A DNA stretch of 64,000 nt from Pseudoalteromonas lipolytica (GCF_900116435.1 NZ_FPAZ01000009.1:62001-126000), one strand, 5' to 3'; positions 1 to 11,253 are shown, counted from the stretch's first letter. Notes: generated by a model from the sequence alone, not told the origin. Made by a program: numbers and translations.

Positions 1-326
1 ACGGTATGTCGTTTAACCTGATCCCTGAACCACATTTCTTTGGAGAAACCCTTGTTACAGTTACAGTGCATGATAAAGCAAACCCATCAGACAAAATAAG
101 CCAAGAGTTTTTACTGACGGTTGAGTCTGACGGAATAGAGTTAGGTTGTACTGATTCAGCTGCAACTAACTACGATGCGAATGCAAATAAAGATAATGGT
201 AGCTGCGAATATCCAGTTAAAGTAACGCCTGATACAGAGGTGGAAGCGAAGAGCTCATCAAGTGGTTCATTCGGTCACTTCATCGTATTACTCCTTCCAT
301 TACTTGCACTACGTCGTCGTAAGTAA
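1..326 (+). CDS. C-terminal end of a surface protein with a GlyGly-CTERM sorting tail (5' partial)
   Basis: The frame is open to the left edge, so this is the tail of a larger exported protein and the ATG at 6 is probably internal. The first ~40 residues look like the end of an Ig/cadherin-like beta domain (GETLVTVTVHD, then EFLLTV). Next comes a GCTDSAATNYDANA...GSCEYP segment, a short Cys-containing repeat common in secreted bacterial proteins. The last ~24 residues are a Ser/Gly linker (SSSSGSFG), a hydrophobic helix (FIVLLLPLLAL) and a basic end (RRRK). That is the GlyGly-CTERM layout processed by rhombosortase and coupled to type II secretion. Catalytic domains, if any, lie outside the window. 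Confidence 0.7.
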   Translation, partial: GMSFNLIPEPHFFGETLVTVTVHDKANPSDKISQEFLLTVESDGIELGCTDSAATNYDANANKDNGSCEYPVKVTPDTEVEAKSSSSGSFGHFIVLLLPLLALRRRK

Positions 327-330
327 TCGC

Positions 331-360
331 TTTAAAGGCTCATTTTAGTGAGCCTTTAAA
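331..360 (+). terminator. Stem-loop after the surface protein gene
   Basis: TTTAAAGGCTCA pairs with TGAGCCTTTAAA around a 6-base loop, just after the stop codon. It is followed by an A-rich stretch rather than a T tract, so it works best together with the next hairpin. Confidence 0.55.
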
Positions 361-363
361 AAC

Positions 364-402
364 AAAAAAACCGCGTAAGCTTCATAACTTACGCGGTTTT
401 TT
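364..402. terminator. Bidirectional terminator between the surface protein gene and tex
   Basis: An A7 run, the stem CCGCGTAAG/CTTACGCGG and a T6 run make a symmetrical rho-independent terminator that serves both convergent genes. Confidence 0.85.
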
Positions 403-420
403 ATTAGCCTAATATAATGG

Positions 421-2736
421 CTACTTTTTAACTTTAGCGTTGGCAAAGGCATCGGCAAAGGCATTGCCCATGGCTGCATTACCAAAGTCACGTTTTGGTT
501 TAGACGTGTTTTTTACTTTTTGAGCTGCGGCAGGTTTGCTTGTAGTTGCCGCTTTATTGCTGGTATCAACATCATCGTCTAAGCGCATGGTAAAGCTAAT
601 ACGTTTACGAGCAGCATCCACTTCAAGCACTTTTACTTTTACGATGTCACCCGCTTTGACTACTTCACGCGGATCTGAGATAAACTTATTCGTAATAGCA
701 GAAATATGCACCAAACCGTCTTGGTGAACACCTACATCAACGAAGGCACCAAAGTTTGCTACGTTTGACACCACACCTTCTAGAATCATGCCCGGTTTTA
801 AATCGTTAATTGTTTCAACACCGGCTTTAAACTCGGCCGTTTTAAATTCAGGGCGCGGGTCGCGGCCTGGCTTATCAAGTTCTTTAATGATGTCTGTGAC
901 GGTTGGTAAACCAAATTTGTCGTCAATATAGTCGTTCGCAACAAGCTTGTTTAGTATATCTGAGTTACCGATTAAGCTATTGACATCCAGGTTGTTCTTT
1001 TCGCAAATACGCTTAACAATCGGGTAGGCTTCAGGGTGAACTGATGACTTATCAAGAGGGTCTGTACCATTAGTGATACGTAAGAAGCCCGCGGCTTGTT
1101 CAAATGCTTTTGGCCCTAAACGCTCTACTTTTTTAAGCTCAGAACGCTTGCTGAATGAGCCATTCGCATCACGGTAGTTGACAATGTTCTGTGCCAGAGT
1201 TTTGTTTAAACCCGATACACGAGTAAGTAACGGCACTGAAGCCATATTTAAATCAACACCGACAGAGTTTACACAGTCTTCAACCACCGAAGTCAAAGTT
1301 TGCCCCAACTGACTTTGTGACACATCGTGTTGGTATTGGCCCACACCAATTGACTTAGGTTCAATTTTAACAAGCTCTGCAAGGGGGTCTTGTAAACGAC
1401 GTGCAATTGAAACAGCACCACGTAACGATACATCGAGATTGGGGAATTCATTCGCAGCAAACTCAGAGGCAGAGTAAACAGATGCTCCAGCTTCACTGAC
1501 CATAATTTTGTTAAGGTTAAGCTCGCTGTTTGCTTTTATAAGCTCTGCGACGAGTTTGTCTGATTCACGAGATGCGGTGCCATTACCAATGGCGATTAAC
1601 TCAACTTTATGCTGGCGACATAACTGTTCAAGCGTGCGCAGTGATTTTTCCCAATGATTTTGAGGGGCATGTGGAAAAATAGTTTGTGTCGTTAATAGTT
1701 TACCAGTGCTGTCTACAACAGCTATTTTACAGCCCGTACGTAAACCTGGATCTAGGCCCAATGTTGTACGAGGACCAGCCGGAGCTGCCATTAATAAGTC
1801 TTTTAAGTTCTTTGCAAATACGTCAATGGCACCGGTTTCGGCTTTTTCGCGCATCGCCCCTAAAAACTCATTTTCAAGATGTAAGCTTAATTTAATTTTC
1901 CACGCCCACTGCACTACGCTCATTAACCATGCACTCGCTGCTGAGTTGCTAACATCTAAGCGATAATGATCGGCAATCATTTGTGCGCAGATTTGTGCCG
2001 GATTTTCAGCACTGGGTTCAGGGTTAATATTGAGCTGCAATACGCCTTCATTTCGTGCTCTTAACATGGCTAAAGCACGGTGAGAAGGCACTTTTTTTAG
2101 TGGCTCTTGGTGTTCAAAGTAATCACGGTATTTTGCGCCATCATTTTCTTGGCCAGCAATAACGCGGCTCTCAATTTGACCATGTTGACTTATATGACTG
2201 CGGAATTTTGCAAGCAACTTAGCATCTTCAGCAAAGCGCTCCATTAAAATGAACTTAGCCCCATCGAGTACTGTTTTCGTATCAGCAAAACCAGCATCGG
2301 CATTGATGTAGTCAGTGGCGTGTTGTTCAGGGTCTAAGTTTGGATCATTAAACAGGGCATCAGCAAGTGGTTCAATACCTGCTTCAATTGCAATTTGCCC
2401 TTTGGTACGGCGCTTAGGTTTGAAAGGCAGATATAAATCTTCAAGCTCCGTTTTACTGTCCGCGTTATTAATATCCGCACTGAGCTCGGTTGTTAGTTTT
2501 CCTTGCTCTTTAATCGTGGCAAGTATAAAGCTACGGCGCTCTTCTAGTTCACGTAAATACGATAGGCGTTGCTCAAGTAAACGCAGTTGCGTGTCGTCTA
2601 AGCCACCCGTTACTTCTTTACGATAACGCGCGATAAAAGGTACTGTGGCACCTTCATCAAGTAATTTGATTGCAGCAACAACTTGTGGTTGCTGGGCATT
2701 TAGCTCAGTCGCTAAGCGTGCAGAGATATTGCTCAT
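421..2736 (-). CDS. tex: Tex family S1-domain RNA-binding transcription accessory protein
   Basis: At 771 residues the protein has normal Tex length. The N-terminal Tex-like helical domain (from ~1, [19 protein letters not shown]) is followed by a YqgF/RNase-H-like core ([21 protein letters not shown], ~330-460). Helix-hairpin-helix repeats follow ([17 protein letters not shown] and [16 protein letters not shown], ~510-570). A C-terminal S1 RNA-binding domain (~655-725, [26 protein letters not shown]) precedes a basic tail rich in Lys, Ala and Thr. Tex is a cytoplasmic nucleic-acid-binding protein linked to transcription and RNA handling, and the catalytic state of its YqgF fold is unclear. 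An AAAGGT ribosome site lies 8-9 bases before the ATG. Confidence 0.95.
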   Translation of the reverse strand: MSNISARLATELNAQQPQVVAAIKLLDEGATVPFIARYRKEVTGGLDDTQLRLLEQRLSYLRELEERRSFILATIKEQGKLTTELSADINNADSKTELEDLYLPFKPKRRTKGQIAIEAGIEPLADALFNDPNLDPEQHATDYINADAGFADTKTVLDGAKFILMERFAEDAKLLAKFRSHISQHGQIESRVIAGQENDGAKYRDYFEHQEPLKKVPSHRALAMLRARNEGVLQLNINPEPSAENPAQICAQMIADHYRLDVSNSAASAWLMSVVQWAWKIKLSLHLENEFLGAMREKAETGAIDVFAKNLKDLLMAAPAGPRTTLGLDPGLRTGCKIAVVDSTGKLLTTQTIFPHAPQNHWEKSLRTLEQLCRQHKVELIAIGNGTASRESDKLVAELIKANSELNLNKIMVSEAGASVYSASEFAANEFPNLDVSLRGAVSIARRLQDPLAELVKIEPKSIGVGQYQHDVSQSQLGQTLTSVVEDCVNSVGVDLNMASVPLLTRVSGLNKTLAQNIVNYRDANGSFSKRSELKKVERLGPKAFEQAAGFLRITNGTDPLDKSSVHPEAYPIVKRICEKNNLDVNSLIGNSDILNKLVANDYIDDKFGLPTVTDIIKELDKPGRDPRPEFKTAEFKAGVETINDLKPGMILEGVVSNVANFGAFVDVGVHQDGLVHISAITNKFISDPREVVKAGDIVKVKVLEVDAARKRISFTMRLDDDVDTSNKAATTSKPAAAQKVKNTSKPKRDFGNAAMGNAFADAFANAKVKK

Positions 2737-2809
2737 GCATAAACCTTTTTAAAAAATAGAAAATCAGTAAAACTGAAGATTAATTGCCTGAATAATATCA
2801 CAATAAGAA

Positions 2810-2836
2810 GGCCTTAAAAGCACTGCTTTTAAGGCC
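2810..2836 (-). terminator. Hairpin downstream of the CBS-domain gene
   Basis: A perfect 12-bp stem (GGCCTTAAAAGC/GCTTTTAAGGCC) with a 3-base loop lies between the CBS gene and tex on the minus strand. The following bases are only moderately T-rich, so it may be a weak terminator or a processing hairpin. Confidence 0.5.
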
Positions 2837-2872
2837 CGCTGAAATAGTTCTTCACAACGCAAATTTTAATAC

Positions 2873-3454
2873 TTAGTGAGGGTGATCGATGTGTTGCATC
2901 ACTTCACTGAAGCTATTAGCAATGGGGTTGATATTAACAGGAATATGTAACTTTTTAGCAATTTGACGCGCAGAAATTAGCCCACAAATTTCATGCTCTT
3001 TACTGGTGACTAGCAAGAACATCATACCTTGATGCTCCATTGTTTGTAGTACATCGCCAATGCATGCGTAACTAATGCTTTGTAAGCTTGCACCCGCTAA
3101 ATTACTAAGCGGTGTCATTACATCGTGTAATGTAATCTCGTCACGGTGCAGGTTTAAGCGCTGTGCAAGCATCATAATCTTAGAGCTTTGCAGGTCAGCA
3201 CTTGATGTAATACCCAGTAACTTATCTTCACTATCAATTACTAAGATAAAGTCAGAACAGTGATTGCTAGTTTGTTTCAGCGCATTAACAATCGTTGTGT
3301 CGTAATGAGCGCGTAACGGGTCTTTACTGGTGAAGCTATTTAATACTTTAAGCGCCGGAGAGGTTAGGTCTAGGGTTGGCTCAACTTCATTTACAGCATT
3401 AGATAATGCGCCATTTGAAATGTCTTGTAGACGTAATTCTTTGAAATTATTCAT
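2873..3454 (-). CDS. CBS-pair domain protein of unknown ligand
   Basis: The 193-residue protein consists almost entirely of two CBS domains (~45-105 and ~115-185 from the second Met). Each shows the usual pattern of a variable start, a hydrophobic strand (DFILVIDSEDKLLGITS; MMFLLVTSKEHEICGLIS) and a helix. CBS pairs (Bateman modules) bind adenosyl nucleotides or metals and usually regulate an attached domain; none is attached here, so the partner is unknown. The C-terminus ends with a His-rich patch (HIDHPH). An ATG four codons upstream is also possible. I chose the second because a GGTG ribosome site precedes it. Confidence 0.75.
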   Translation of the reverse strand: MNNFKELRLQDISNGALSNAVNEVEPTLDLTSPALKVLNSFTSKDPLRAHYDTTIVNALKQTSNHCSDFILVIDSEDKLLGITSSADLQSSKIMMLAQRLNLHRDEITLHDVMTPLSNLAGASLQSISYACIGDVLQTMEHQGMMFLLVTSKEHEICGLISARQIAKKLHIPVNINPIANSFSEVMQHIDHPH

Positions 3455-3506
3455 TTTGATCACCATACATTTTAATAAAACTTTAATTGAAACAATTTTG
3501 AGTTAA

Positions 3507-3812
3507 TTAAAAAGCAGGGGGACCTCGCTGATGCGCGCTGAACACAGAAATAACAGAACAAGGATTAACATACACCGCAACACGGCCATCTGGCAGTGGT
3601 TGATCTGCACTGGCAATCAGCGAAGGGGTATGTTTGTCAAAGTCAGTATCTGTATTGGCTGGGTCTGTACTGTCGCACGCAATGAAATGTGCGGTTGGCG
3701 TAACACTGTCTGAGTGGCTTTCAATGTCATTGGCGTAAGATATCAAACTCGCACTCATTAAAAGTGCGAATACAATGGCATTACTCATGATGCGATGTAT
3801 TAGGTTTGACAT
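3507..3812 (-). CDS. Small exported protein of unknown function
   Basis: I do not recognise this 101-residue protein. Residues 1-27 form a signal peptide (basic start, hydrophobic AIVFALLMSASLI, then SYAND for signal peptidase I). The mature part is short, acidic and has two cysteines (in FIACDS and VNPCSV), which could form one disulfide in the periplasm. The C-terminus is hydrophilic (AHQRGPPAF). A good AAGG ribosome site lies 8 bases before the start. It stands alone between the CBS gene and greB on the same strand, with a ~95-base upstream spacer. Signal peptide and ribosome site make it likely to be real. Confidence 0.6.
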   Translation of the reverse strand: MSNLIHRIMSNAIVFALLMSASLISYANDIESHSDSVTPTAHFIACDSTDPANTDTDFDKHTPSLIASADQPLPDGRVAVYVNPCSVISVFSAHQRGPPAF

Positions 3813-3928
3813 ACTTACTACCTTCTAAAACCTCAAGCACTAAATGCGTCTTGAGTCTCTTTAGTTATAGAACACATTTTTAGAGTAGACAATCACTAAT
3901 TAATGTTTTCTGAATATTTAAAGATAAA

Positions 3929-4411
3929 TTAGGGTGCGTTAGGGTAAGTTATTTCATTGACGAACCATTCTTTTGTGCCTTCGGGTGTGATGACCGAAAA
4001 TTCGTCATCCACTTCTTTACCCAATAGCGCACGCGCCATAGGTGCGTCGATAGAAATATAATCTTTACGCTCATAAATTTCGTCTGGGCCCACAATACGA
4101 AATCGTTTGATGTCGCCTTGTTCATTTTCAATTTCAACCCAAGCGCCAAAAAATACTTTGCCTGCTTGTTGCGGATTGTAGTCAACAATTTTTAGGTCTG
4201 GCATACGTTTTCTTAGGTAACGTACGCGGCGATCTATTTGTCGTAAAACACGTTTATTGAATTGATAATCGGCGTTTTCAGAACGGTCACCTAAGCTTGC
4301 TGCCCACGTGACAATTTTGGTAATTTCAGGACGCTTCTCATGCCACAAATAGTCATGTTCTTGTTGTAATTGTTGATAACCTTCACGCGTAATTAAATTT
4401 GTTTTTGCCAT
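3929..4411 (-). CDS. greB: Transcript cleavage factor GreB
   Basis: GreB rescues backtracked RNA polymerase by stimulating cleavage of the transcript 3' end. The 160-residue protein has the N-terminal coiled coil with acidic tip residues (SLGDRSENADYQFNKRVLR, ~40-58) and the C-terminal FKBP-like domain (VDDEFSVITPEGTKEWFVNEI). LRQIDRRVRYLRKRM in the coiled coil matches GreB more than GreA. A GTG five codons upstream is in frame, but it lies in the GTGAGG ribosome site itself, so the ATG at 4411 is the start. The gene is divergent from ompR, a neighbourhood conserved in gammaproteobacteria. Confidence 0.94.
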   Translation of the reverse strand: MAKTNLITREGYQQLQQEHDYLWHEKRPEITKIVTWAASLGDRSENADYQFNKRVLRQIDRRVRYLRKRMPDLKIVDYNPQQAGKVFFGAWVEIENEQGDIKRFRIVGPDEIYERKDYISIDAPMARALLGKEVDDEFSVITPEGTKEWFVNEITYPNAP

Positions 4412-4577
4412 TTTACTTAGCCTCACAAGAAAACCTGCCGCACGGTATAAAAGTCTTTTGTCTTTGTCGAGTAGGATTTTGAAATGTTCCGTAACAATCT
4501 AAGCGTGCAATTCGATTTTTATTCTTAAGTTTTTCATTTATATTAACAAGTAACACATTACAACAAGAATGAAAGTT

Positions 4578-5297
4578 ATGGGACACGAAACGACAAAGGT
4601 ATTAGTTGTTGATGACGATATGCGTTTACGCAGTTTGCTTGAACGTTATTTGGTAGAGCAAGGGTTTATTGTTCGTACAGCAGCAAATTCAGAGCAGATG
4701 GATCGCTTACTCGAGCGTGAAAATTTCCACTTAATCGTACTCGATTTAATGTTACCCGGCGAAGACGGTTTATCCATTTGTCGCCGTTTACGACAAAAAG
4801 AAAACGATATACCCATTGTGATGTTAACAGCTAAAGGTGACGAAGTAGACCGTATAATAGGTCTTGAGCTCGGTGCTGATGACTATATTCCTAAACCGTT
4901 TAACCCACGCGAACTATTGGCACGCATTAAAGCGATTTTACGTCGTCGCGCTAAAGAAGTACCAGGCGCGCCTGCTGCAGAGGAAAACGAAATTAGTTTT
5001 GGTGAATTCACACTAAATTTAGCCACGCGTGAGATGACGCAAGGTGATAACACCATGTCATTAACCAGTGGTGAGTTTGCGGTATTAAAAGCGCTTGTCA
5101 CACACCCGCGTGAACCGTTAAGTCGTGATAAGTTAATGAACCTTGCGCGAGGCCGAGACTACAGCGCACTTGAGCGTAGTATCGACGTACAGGTTTCGCG
5201 TTTGCGTCGCATGATTGAGGTTGACGCTGCTAATCCTCGTTATATTCAAACAGTATGGGGCTTAGGCTACGTATTTGTACCAGACGGTGAAAAGTAG
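4578..5297 (+). CDS. ompR: Response regulator OmpR
   Basis: OmpR is the DNA-binding partner of EnvZ in osmolarity and pH control of outer-membrane porins. The receiver domain (~8-120) has the acidic pocket DDD (12-14), phospho-acceptor Asp 56 in [11 protein letters not shown], and Lys 106 in YIPKPF. A short linker leads to the winged-helix domain (~135-238, with [22 protein letters not shown] and [28 protein letters not shown]). I chose the second ATG ([14 protein letters not shown]) because close relatives begin at this point; the ATG three codons earlier is possible. envZ follows after 5 bases, so the two are one operon. Confidence 0.95.
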   Translation: MGHETTKVLVVDDDMRLRSLLERYLVEQGFIVRTAANSEQMDRLLERENFHLIVLDLMLPGEDGLSICRRLRQKENDIPIVMLTAKGDEVDRIIGLELGADDYIPKPFNPRELLARIKAILRRRAKEVPGAPAAEENEISFGEFTLNLATREMTQGDNTMSLTSGEFAVLKALVTHPREPLSRDKLMNLARGRDYSALERSIDVQVSRLRRMIEVDAANPRYIQTVWGLGYVFVPDGEK

Positions 5298-5302
5298 CAA
5301 TA

Positions 5303-6598
5303 ATGGGCATGTTTCCGCGAAGCGCATTTGGACAAACCGTATTTTTAGTCGCAGCGTTGCTTTTAATCAACCAGATCGTGTCATATATCACGGTCAGCTT
5401 TTATGTTGTAAAGCCAACCATAGAGCAAGTAAATCTGATCCTCGCTAAGCAAATTAAAACAGTGTTTATCGAGTGGGAAGAAGGCGTTGAAGTGAGCAAA
5501 GAAGCCTCTGAAAAGTTCTTTGAAATAACAGGGATAGAAGTCATGACCCAGCGCCAGGCAATGCGCGAAGGGCTGGCTGAAACACGTGAATATTCAATGC
5601 TTTCGCGCAGCATGTCTAAAGAGTTGAATGGTTCAGCACGTGTGCGCATTAGCCAAACGGATCCGCTTGTATATTGGGTTGAAGCACCGCAAGCCCCTGG
5701 TTATTGGGTACGCGTACCCTTAACGGGTTTGCAAGAAAACAACCTGAAATTTTTAACTTTTTACTTGTCCAGTATTGGTTTTTTAAGTGTGCTAGGTGGC
5801 TGGTTGTTTGCGCGTCACTTGAACCGTCCTTTAAAAGCACTGCAACAAGCTGCTGTAAAAGTGGGGGTGGGCGACTTCTCCACCAAACTCGAAGAGCAGG
5901 GCTCAACCGAAGTCATTGAAGTAACGCGTGCTTTTAATCAGATGTCTCGGGGTATTGCGGCATTAGAAAACGACCGTCGTTTACTAATGGCGGGGGTATC
6001 TCATGACCTTAGAACGCCGCTTACGCGCATTCGTTTAGCCACAGAAATGATGTCAGATGATGAAGACTACCTTCGCGAAGGGATAATCCATGATATCGAA
6101 GATATGAATGCGATTATTGACCAATTTATAGAGTACTTGCGTCATCACAAGCGCGAAGAGCTTGCGCTTGAAGATTTAAATGCGCTTGTTGCAGAAGTCG
6201 TCGAAGCAGAGCAAAAGCATCATCGCAGCATCACCTTTAAAGAAAACCCCAGTATTCATGATGTACCAGTGAGCATGGTGGCAATAAAACGTGTTGTCAC
6301 TAATATGATTGAAAACGCGATACGTTATTCACAGGGTGATATTGAGGTTGAAACTCGCCTGAGTAGCAATAAAAAATTCGCGATGGTGGTTGTAAATGAT
6401 CAAGGCCCAGGTATTCCTGAGAGTGAACTTGAAACCGTGTTTGAACCGTTTAAACAAGGCGATGCTGCCCGTGGTAGTGAAGGTAGCGGTTTAGGGCTGG
6501 CAATAATCAAACGTATTGTTGATATGCATGGCGGAAAAGTACAGTTGCTTAATCGCCCCGAAGGTGGCTTAAGTGCACAAATCTATTTACCGTTGTAG
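5303..6598 (+). CDS. envZ: Osmosensor histidine kinase EnvZ
   Basis: EnvZ is the inner-membrane sensor kinase and phosphatase for OmpR. It has two membrane helices (~11-35 and ~152-170) around a ~115-residue periplasmic sensor loop. A HAMP linker (~170-225, [23 protein letters not shown]) follows, then the dimerisation and phospho-acceptor helix with His 234 in [21 protein letters not shown]. The GHKL ATPase has N-box [11 protein letters not shown]1 DQGPGIP and G2 GSGLGLAI. At 431 residues it is close to the E. coli length. The terminator at 6635 closes the operon. Confidence 0.95.
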   Translation: MGMFPRSAFGQTVFLVAALLLINQIVSYITVSFYVVKPTIEQVNLILAKQIKTVFIEWEEGVEVSKEASEKFFEITGIEVMTQRQAMREGLAETREYSMLSRSMSKELNGSARVRISQTDPLVYWVEAPQAPGYWVRVPLTGLQENNLKFLTFYLSSIGFLSVLGGWLFARHLNRPLKALQQAAVKVGVGDFSTKLEEQGSTEVIEVTRAFNQMSRGIAALENDRRLLMAGVSHDLRTPLTRIRLATEMMSDDEDYLREGIIHDIEDMNAIIDQFIEYLRHHKREELALEDLNALVAEVVEAEQKHHRSITFKENPSIHDVPVSMVAIKRVVTNMIENAIRYSQGDIEVETRLSSNKKFAMVVVNDQGPGIPESELETVFEPFKQGDAARGSEGSGLGLAIIKRIVDMHGGKVQLLNRPEGGLSAQIYLPL

Positions 6599-6634
6599 AT
6601 GAAATAACGTGACAGATTAGACAGATTGCTTAAA

Positions 6635-6664
6635 AAGTGCGACAGGGGTGTCGCACTTATCTTA
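6635..6664. terminator. Terminator between envZ and the 2OG oxygenase gene
   Basis: AAGTGCGACA pairs perfectly with TGTCGCACTT around a GGGG loop. A-rich sequence lies to the left and T-rich sequence to the right, so it suits both convergent genes. Confidence 0.8.
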
Positions 6665-6671
6665 TTGAACG

Positions 6672-7376
6672 TTATGACTGTGGTTGGCCGTAAATTTGCT
6701 CGGCACGATTAAACAATATCCACGAGGTCAAAATATACTTATCGTTTGAGATAGGCTTATTGCCACGGTGAGTATGGGTAAAGTAGCCAGGAGCCACCAC
6801 CATGGTTCCTTTCTTGGGCGATATTTTACGTTGTTGATAGTAAAATTCGGTTTCACCACCTTCTTCTACATCGTTTAAGTAAAACATAAACAACAATACG
6901 CGATGAAGCGCTTCGTTATGACCTACTTGCGGGTATACCTCACTGTGCCAGTATGGATAGCCCCCTTTATTGATATCGTATTTTTGCGCCTGAATGTTAC
7001 CCATTCTAAAAATTTGCTGGACTAATAAAGGCAGTTGCGGCTTGCCGACTTCTTCAAAGTTGTCTTGGTTTAAGTCAACGGGTTGACCGGTTTTTGGGTG
7101 ATAGACTTTTAATCCAAACGCGCCAATCATCATAAAAATATGCTCTTCGAGATACTTAAAGATGTACCCTGCGGTGGTTTGTTGAATATGTTTTAATTGT
7201 TCGGCGTATTCTGGGTGATTATTTAGGTATAAATCGCGGCTGTCTTTTTTAGATAAATCAACGCCACCAGAGGTAATGCCTTGTTTTAAATGCGGGCTTT
7301 GTTCAAATACCGTGATAAAATTATCGCAAAATTCTTTGCTAAGGGCGTTTTCGTATACGCGAATAAAGTCCGTCAT
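6672..7376 (-). CDS. 2OG-Fe(II) oxygenase of the prolyl 4-hydroxylase type
   Basis: The C-terminal half has the double-stranded beta-helix of Fe(II)/2-oxoglutarate dioxygenases. The first metal motif is His 144-Ser-Glu 146 (YPYWHSEVYP), the distal His is 203 (FTHTHRG), and Lys 213 (NDKYILTSW) is a candidate 2-oxoglutarate contact. FMFYLNDVEEGGETEF and KGTMVVAPGYFTH match the P4H family (P4Hc). The usual metal motif is His-x-Asp; here it is His-x-Glu, which can still bind iron. No signal peptide is visible, so it is probably cytoplasmic. The substrate is unknown. It is divergent from the thioesterase gene with a 36-base gap. Confidence 0.8.
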   Translation of the reverse strand: MTDFIRVYENALSKEFCDNFITVFEQSPHLKQGITSGGVDLSKKDSRDLYLNNHPEYAEQLKHIQQTTAGYIFKYLEEHIFMMIGAFGLKVYHPKTGQPVDLNQDNFEEVGKPQLPLLVQQIFRMGNIQAQKYDINKGGYPYWHSEVYPQVGHNEALHRVLLFMFYLNDVEEGGETEFYYQQRKISPKKGTMVVAPGYFTHTHRGNKPISNDKYILTSWILFNRAEQIYGQPQS

Positions 7377-7412
7377 GAGCTACCTTTAGTTTATATTTTT
7401 TATAGGGTTACT

Positions 7413-7811
7413 ATGTTTATTGAATCAATCACGCCCCGATTTAGCGAAACGGATGTCTTAGGGCATATCAACAATACCGTACTCCCCGTGTGGTTTGAAG
7501 CCGCCCGTGCGCCTATTTTTAGATTTTTTACACCGGATTTAAATCCACATCAGTGGAAATTGATTATAGCCAAGGTTGAAGTAAGCTTTGTCGGAGAGTT
7601 GTTTTATGGCCACGATGTTGAGATAAAAACGAGTGTTGAGCATATTGGTTCAAGCTCCTTTGTATTACGTCAAGAAGCGTGGCAGCAAGGCACATGTTGT
7701 GCGGTGGGTAAAACGGTCTTGGTACGGTATGATTTTGCCAATAAATGTTCGCAAAAGTTAGATGAGCAAGAAAAAGCAGCACTTTCTGCACACTTATTCG
7801 TTTCTGAGTAG
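7413..7811 (+). CDS. Acyl-CoA thioesterase, 4HBT (YbgC-like) hot-dog family
   Basis: The 132-residue single hot-dog domain has ITPRFSETDVLGHINNTVLPVWFEAARAP near the N-terminus. This is the 4HBT signature, with Asp in ETDVLGHINN as the likely catalytic residue. AKVEVSFVGELFYGHDVEIKTSVEHIGSSSF forms the central strands. Members hydrolyse acyl-CoA or acyl-ACP thioesters in the cytoplasm; the chain length cannot be read from sequence. The frame is open further upstream into the divergent oxygenase gene. The ATG at 7413 has an AGGG ribosome site and gives the family start. Confidence 0.85.
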   Translation: MFIESITPRFSETDVLGHINNTVLPVWFEAARAPIFRFFTPDLNPHQWKLIIAKVEVSFVGELFYGHDVEIKTSVEHIGSSSFVLRQEAWQQGTCCAVGKTVLVRYDFANKCSQKLDEQEKAALSAHLFVSE

Positions 7812-7892
7812 CCGTTTTTTGCCGACATTTCTGGGCGCTTGGGGTAAAATGTCGCTTCATTATTTTGACTGAGTAATTTTGGGTTACACGCA

Positions 7893-8471
7893 ATGCTGTT
7901 AATGATCGACAACTATGATTCGTTTACCTACAACCTAGTGCAATACTTTCAGCGCTTGGATCAAGAGGTATTGGTTAAACGAAACGATGAGATAAGTGTT
8001 GCCGACATCAAGCAATTAAAGCCCGAACATATTGTCATTTCTCCTGGGCCTTGCTCACCAAATGAAGCCGGTATTTCGCTGCAAGTGGTTGAAGAGTTTA
8101 AAGGGCAGCTGCCTATTTTAGGTATCTGCTTGGGACATCAAACAATTGCGCAAGCATTGGGAGGTGAGGTCGTACGAGCACGACAGGTTATGCACGGTAA
8201 AACCTCCTTAGTGCACCATACAAACCAAGGTGTTTTTAAAGGCTTAGCCAACCCATTGACGGTATGTCGTTACCATTCGCTGGTGGTTGATAAACAGAGT
8301 CTTCCCAGTGAGCTCAGTATTACAGCGTGGACCGAACACAATACGCATTTTGATGAAATAATGGGAATAATGCACAAGGATCTCGCACTTGAAGGTGTGC
8401 AATTCCATCCTGAAGCAATTTTGACGCAACAAGGGCTTGAATTACTTGCCAACTTTTTAACTCGCTTCTAA
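7893..8471 (+). CDS. pabA: Aminodeoxychorismate/anthranilate synthase glutaminase subunit
   Basis: This class I glutamine amidotransferase supplies ammonia to PabB for 4-amino-4-deoxychorismate (folate route), and may also serve TrpE for anthranilate. At 192 residues it is full length, with nucleophile Cys 79 in LGICLGHQ, His 172 and Glu 174 in GVQFHPEA, and the oxyanion segment [11 protein letters not shown]. The N-terminus [18 protein letters not shown] is typical. Its place upstream of an argD/astC-type aminotransferase matches the pabA-argD neighbourhood of other gammaproteobacteria, here with an HDOD gene inserted between. That context favours the name pabA over trpG. Confidence 0.9.
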   Translation: MLLMIDNYDSFTYNLVQYFQRLDQEVLVKRNDEISVADIKQLKPEHIVISPGPCSPNEAGISLQVVEEFKGQLPILGICLGHQTIAQALGGEVVRARQVMHGKTSLVHHTNQGVFKGLANPLTVCRYHSLVVDKQSLPSELSITAWTEHNTHFDEIMGIMHKDLALEGVQFHPEAILTQQGLELLANFLTRF

Positions 8472-8494
8472 TCTTAAGCTAATTATTTACAAAT

Positions 8495-9679
8495 ATGAAC
8501 GACAATACTGCTGTGCAAATGACCGATGAAATCCGACAACAAAGGACTGCGATGGTGCTTAATGAGCGTGCGCATGATCTTTTGCTTGGCCACAGTTTTG
8601 CACAGCGTCAGATTGGCTATATTCATACTTTAGAAATTGATTATGGCGAGCAAATGGAGCAGCGAACTTTATTAGAAGTTGAAGTTGCAGCGCAAAAGAA
8701 ACGCCAAAAAAGCAGTACAGCGCACCATAAGTATCGTGCTCAAGCGAGTCAGCAATTACATCAAGTGATTGAAAATGCGATGAACAAGCAGCTGGAAGAT
8801 ATTGATTCAGTGGTACATGAAACCATTGGCATTCAAGACAGTGTGCCCGCTATTTTAGATATTCTTGCGACACGTTCAGCATCGGTAGGTCGCTTAGAGC
8901 CGTTAATTAAAGATTTAACCTGGCTTGGGCGTGAGCTCGTCGCGTTTGTTAATTTGCCATACTATCGCCAGCAACGCAGTAAACACACTTCCGTTAAAGT
9001 TGATAACCCGTTACTCGCATTGCGTTATATTGGTCTTGATAACCTGAAATTTGTGGTCCCGACATTCGCAGTACGTCACTGGATGCCTCACAGCACAGAA
9101 CCCTTTCCTTTATTAAAGCGCCGCTTACGAGATAATTCAATGGCATGCGCTATTGCAGCACAAGAAATAGCAAAGCTAAACGGCGTTAATGAAGAACACG
9201 CGTTTACTTTAGGCATGTTATTGGATGTAGGGAAAATTGCCTTAGTAAGGCTCTATTTGCGCACTTTTGAGCGAGTGTGGCAACGCAAGGTGGCTATGGC
9301 GCGCGAAGAACAAAAGAAAGATTTGCATACTGCATTATTAGAGTTAAAACCCGATCCTTTATTTTTAAGTTCGTTATTAAGCAAATTGTCACTTAAAGTG
9401 ACAGCCACCGTGATTGAGCAAATGGCATTTCGGTATTTGCCGTTTAACGCCGTTTTGCAGCAATTAACGACACCCCTTGCTAAAAATGATGAATACCTTC
9501 CTCTGACCCAAGTGATTTTAAAAGCACGGTGCTATGCGCAGTTTTTAAGCTTGAACGAACATCAGTTAGTTGAGAAAGATGAAGTTCAACGCTGGTTTAC
9601 GCATTATGGTTTTACACAAAATGAGCTTGATGAACTGGCAAAATGCAACTTTGAGAACTTCCATATCCAAATTAATTAA
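8495..9679 (+). CDS. HDOD domain protein
   Basis: The 394-residue cytoplasmic protein has an N-terminal region of ~110 residues rich in Gln, His and charged residues (helical, probably coiled: TLLEVEVAAQKKRQKSSTAHHKYRAQASQQL). An HDOD domain spans ~120-330 (VPAILDILATRSASVGRLEPLIKD, then NPLLALRYIGLDNLKFVVPTF and EHAFTLGMLLDVGKIALVRLY). HDOD domains resemble HD phosphohydrolases but usually lack the full metal site; they act in signalling and stress regulation. No output domain is attached. It begins 23 bases after pabA and has no clear ribosome site, which suggests coupling or weak translation. Confidence 0.75.
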   Translation: MNDNTAVQMTDEIRQQRTAMVLNERAHDLLLGHSFAQRQIGYIHTLEIDYGEQMEQRTLLEVEVAAQKKRQKSSTAHHKYRAQASQQLHQVIENAMNKQLEDIDSVVHETIGIQDSVPAILDILATRSASVGRLEPLIKDLTWLGRELVAFVNLPYYRQQRSKHTSVKVDNPLLALRYIGLDNLKFVVPTFAVRHWMPHSTEPFPLLKRRLRDNSMACAIAAQEIAKLNGVNEEHAFTLGMLLDVGKIALVRLYLRTFERVWQRKVAMAREEQKKDLHTALLELKPDPLFLSSLLSKLSLKVTATVIEQMAFRYLPFNAVLQQLTTPLAKNDEYLPLTQVILKARCYAQFLSLNEHQLVEKDEVQRWFTHYGFTQNELDELAKCNFENFHIQIN

Positions 9680-11253
<1,574 letters not shown>

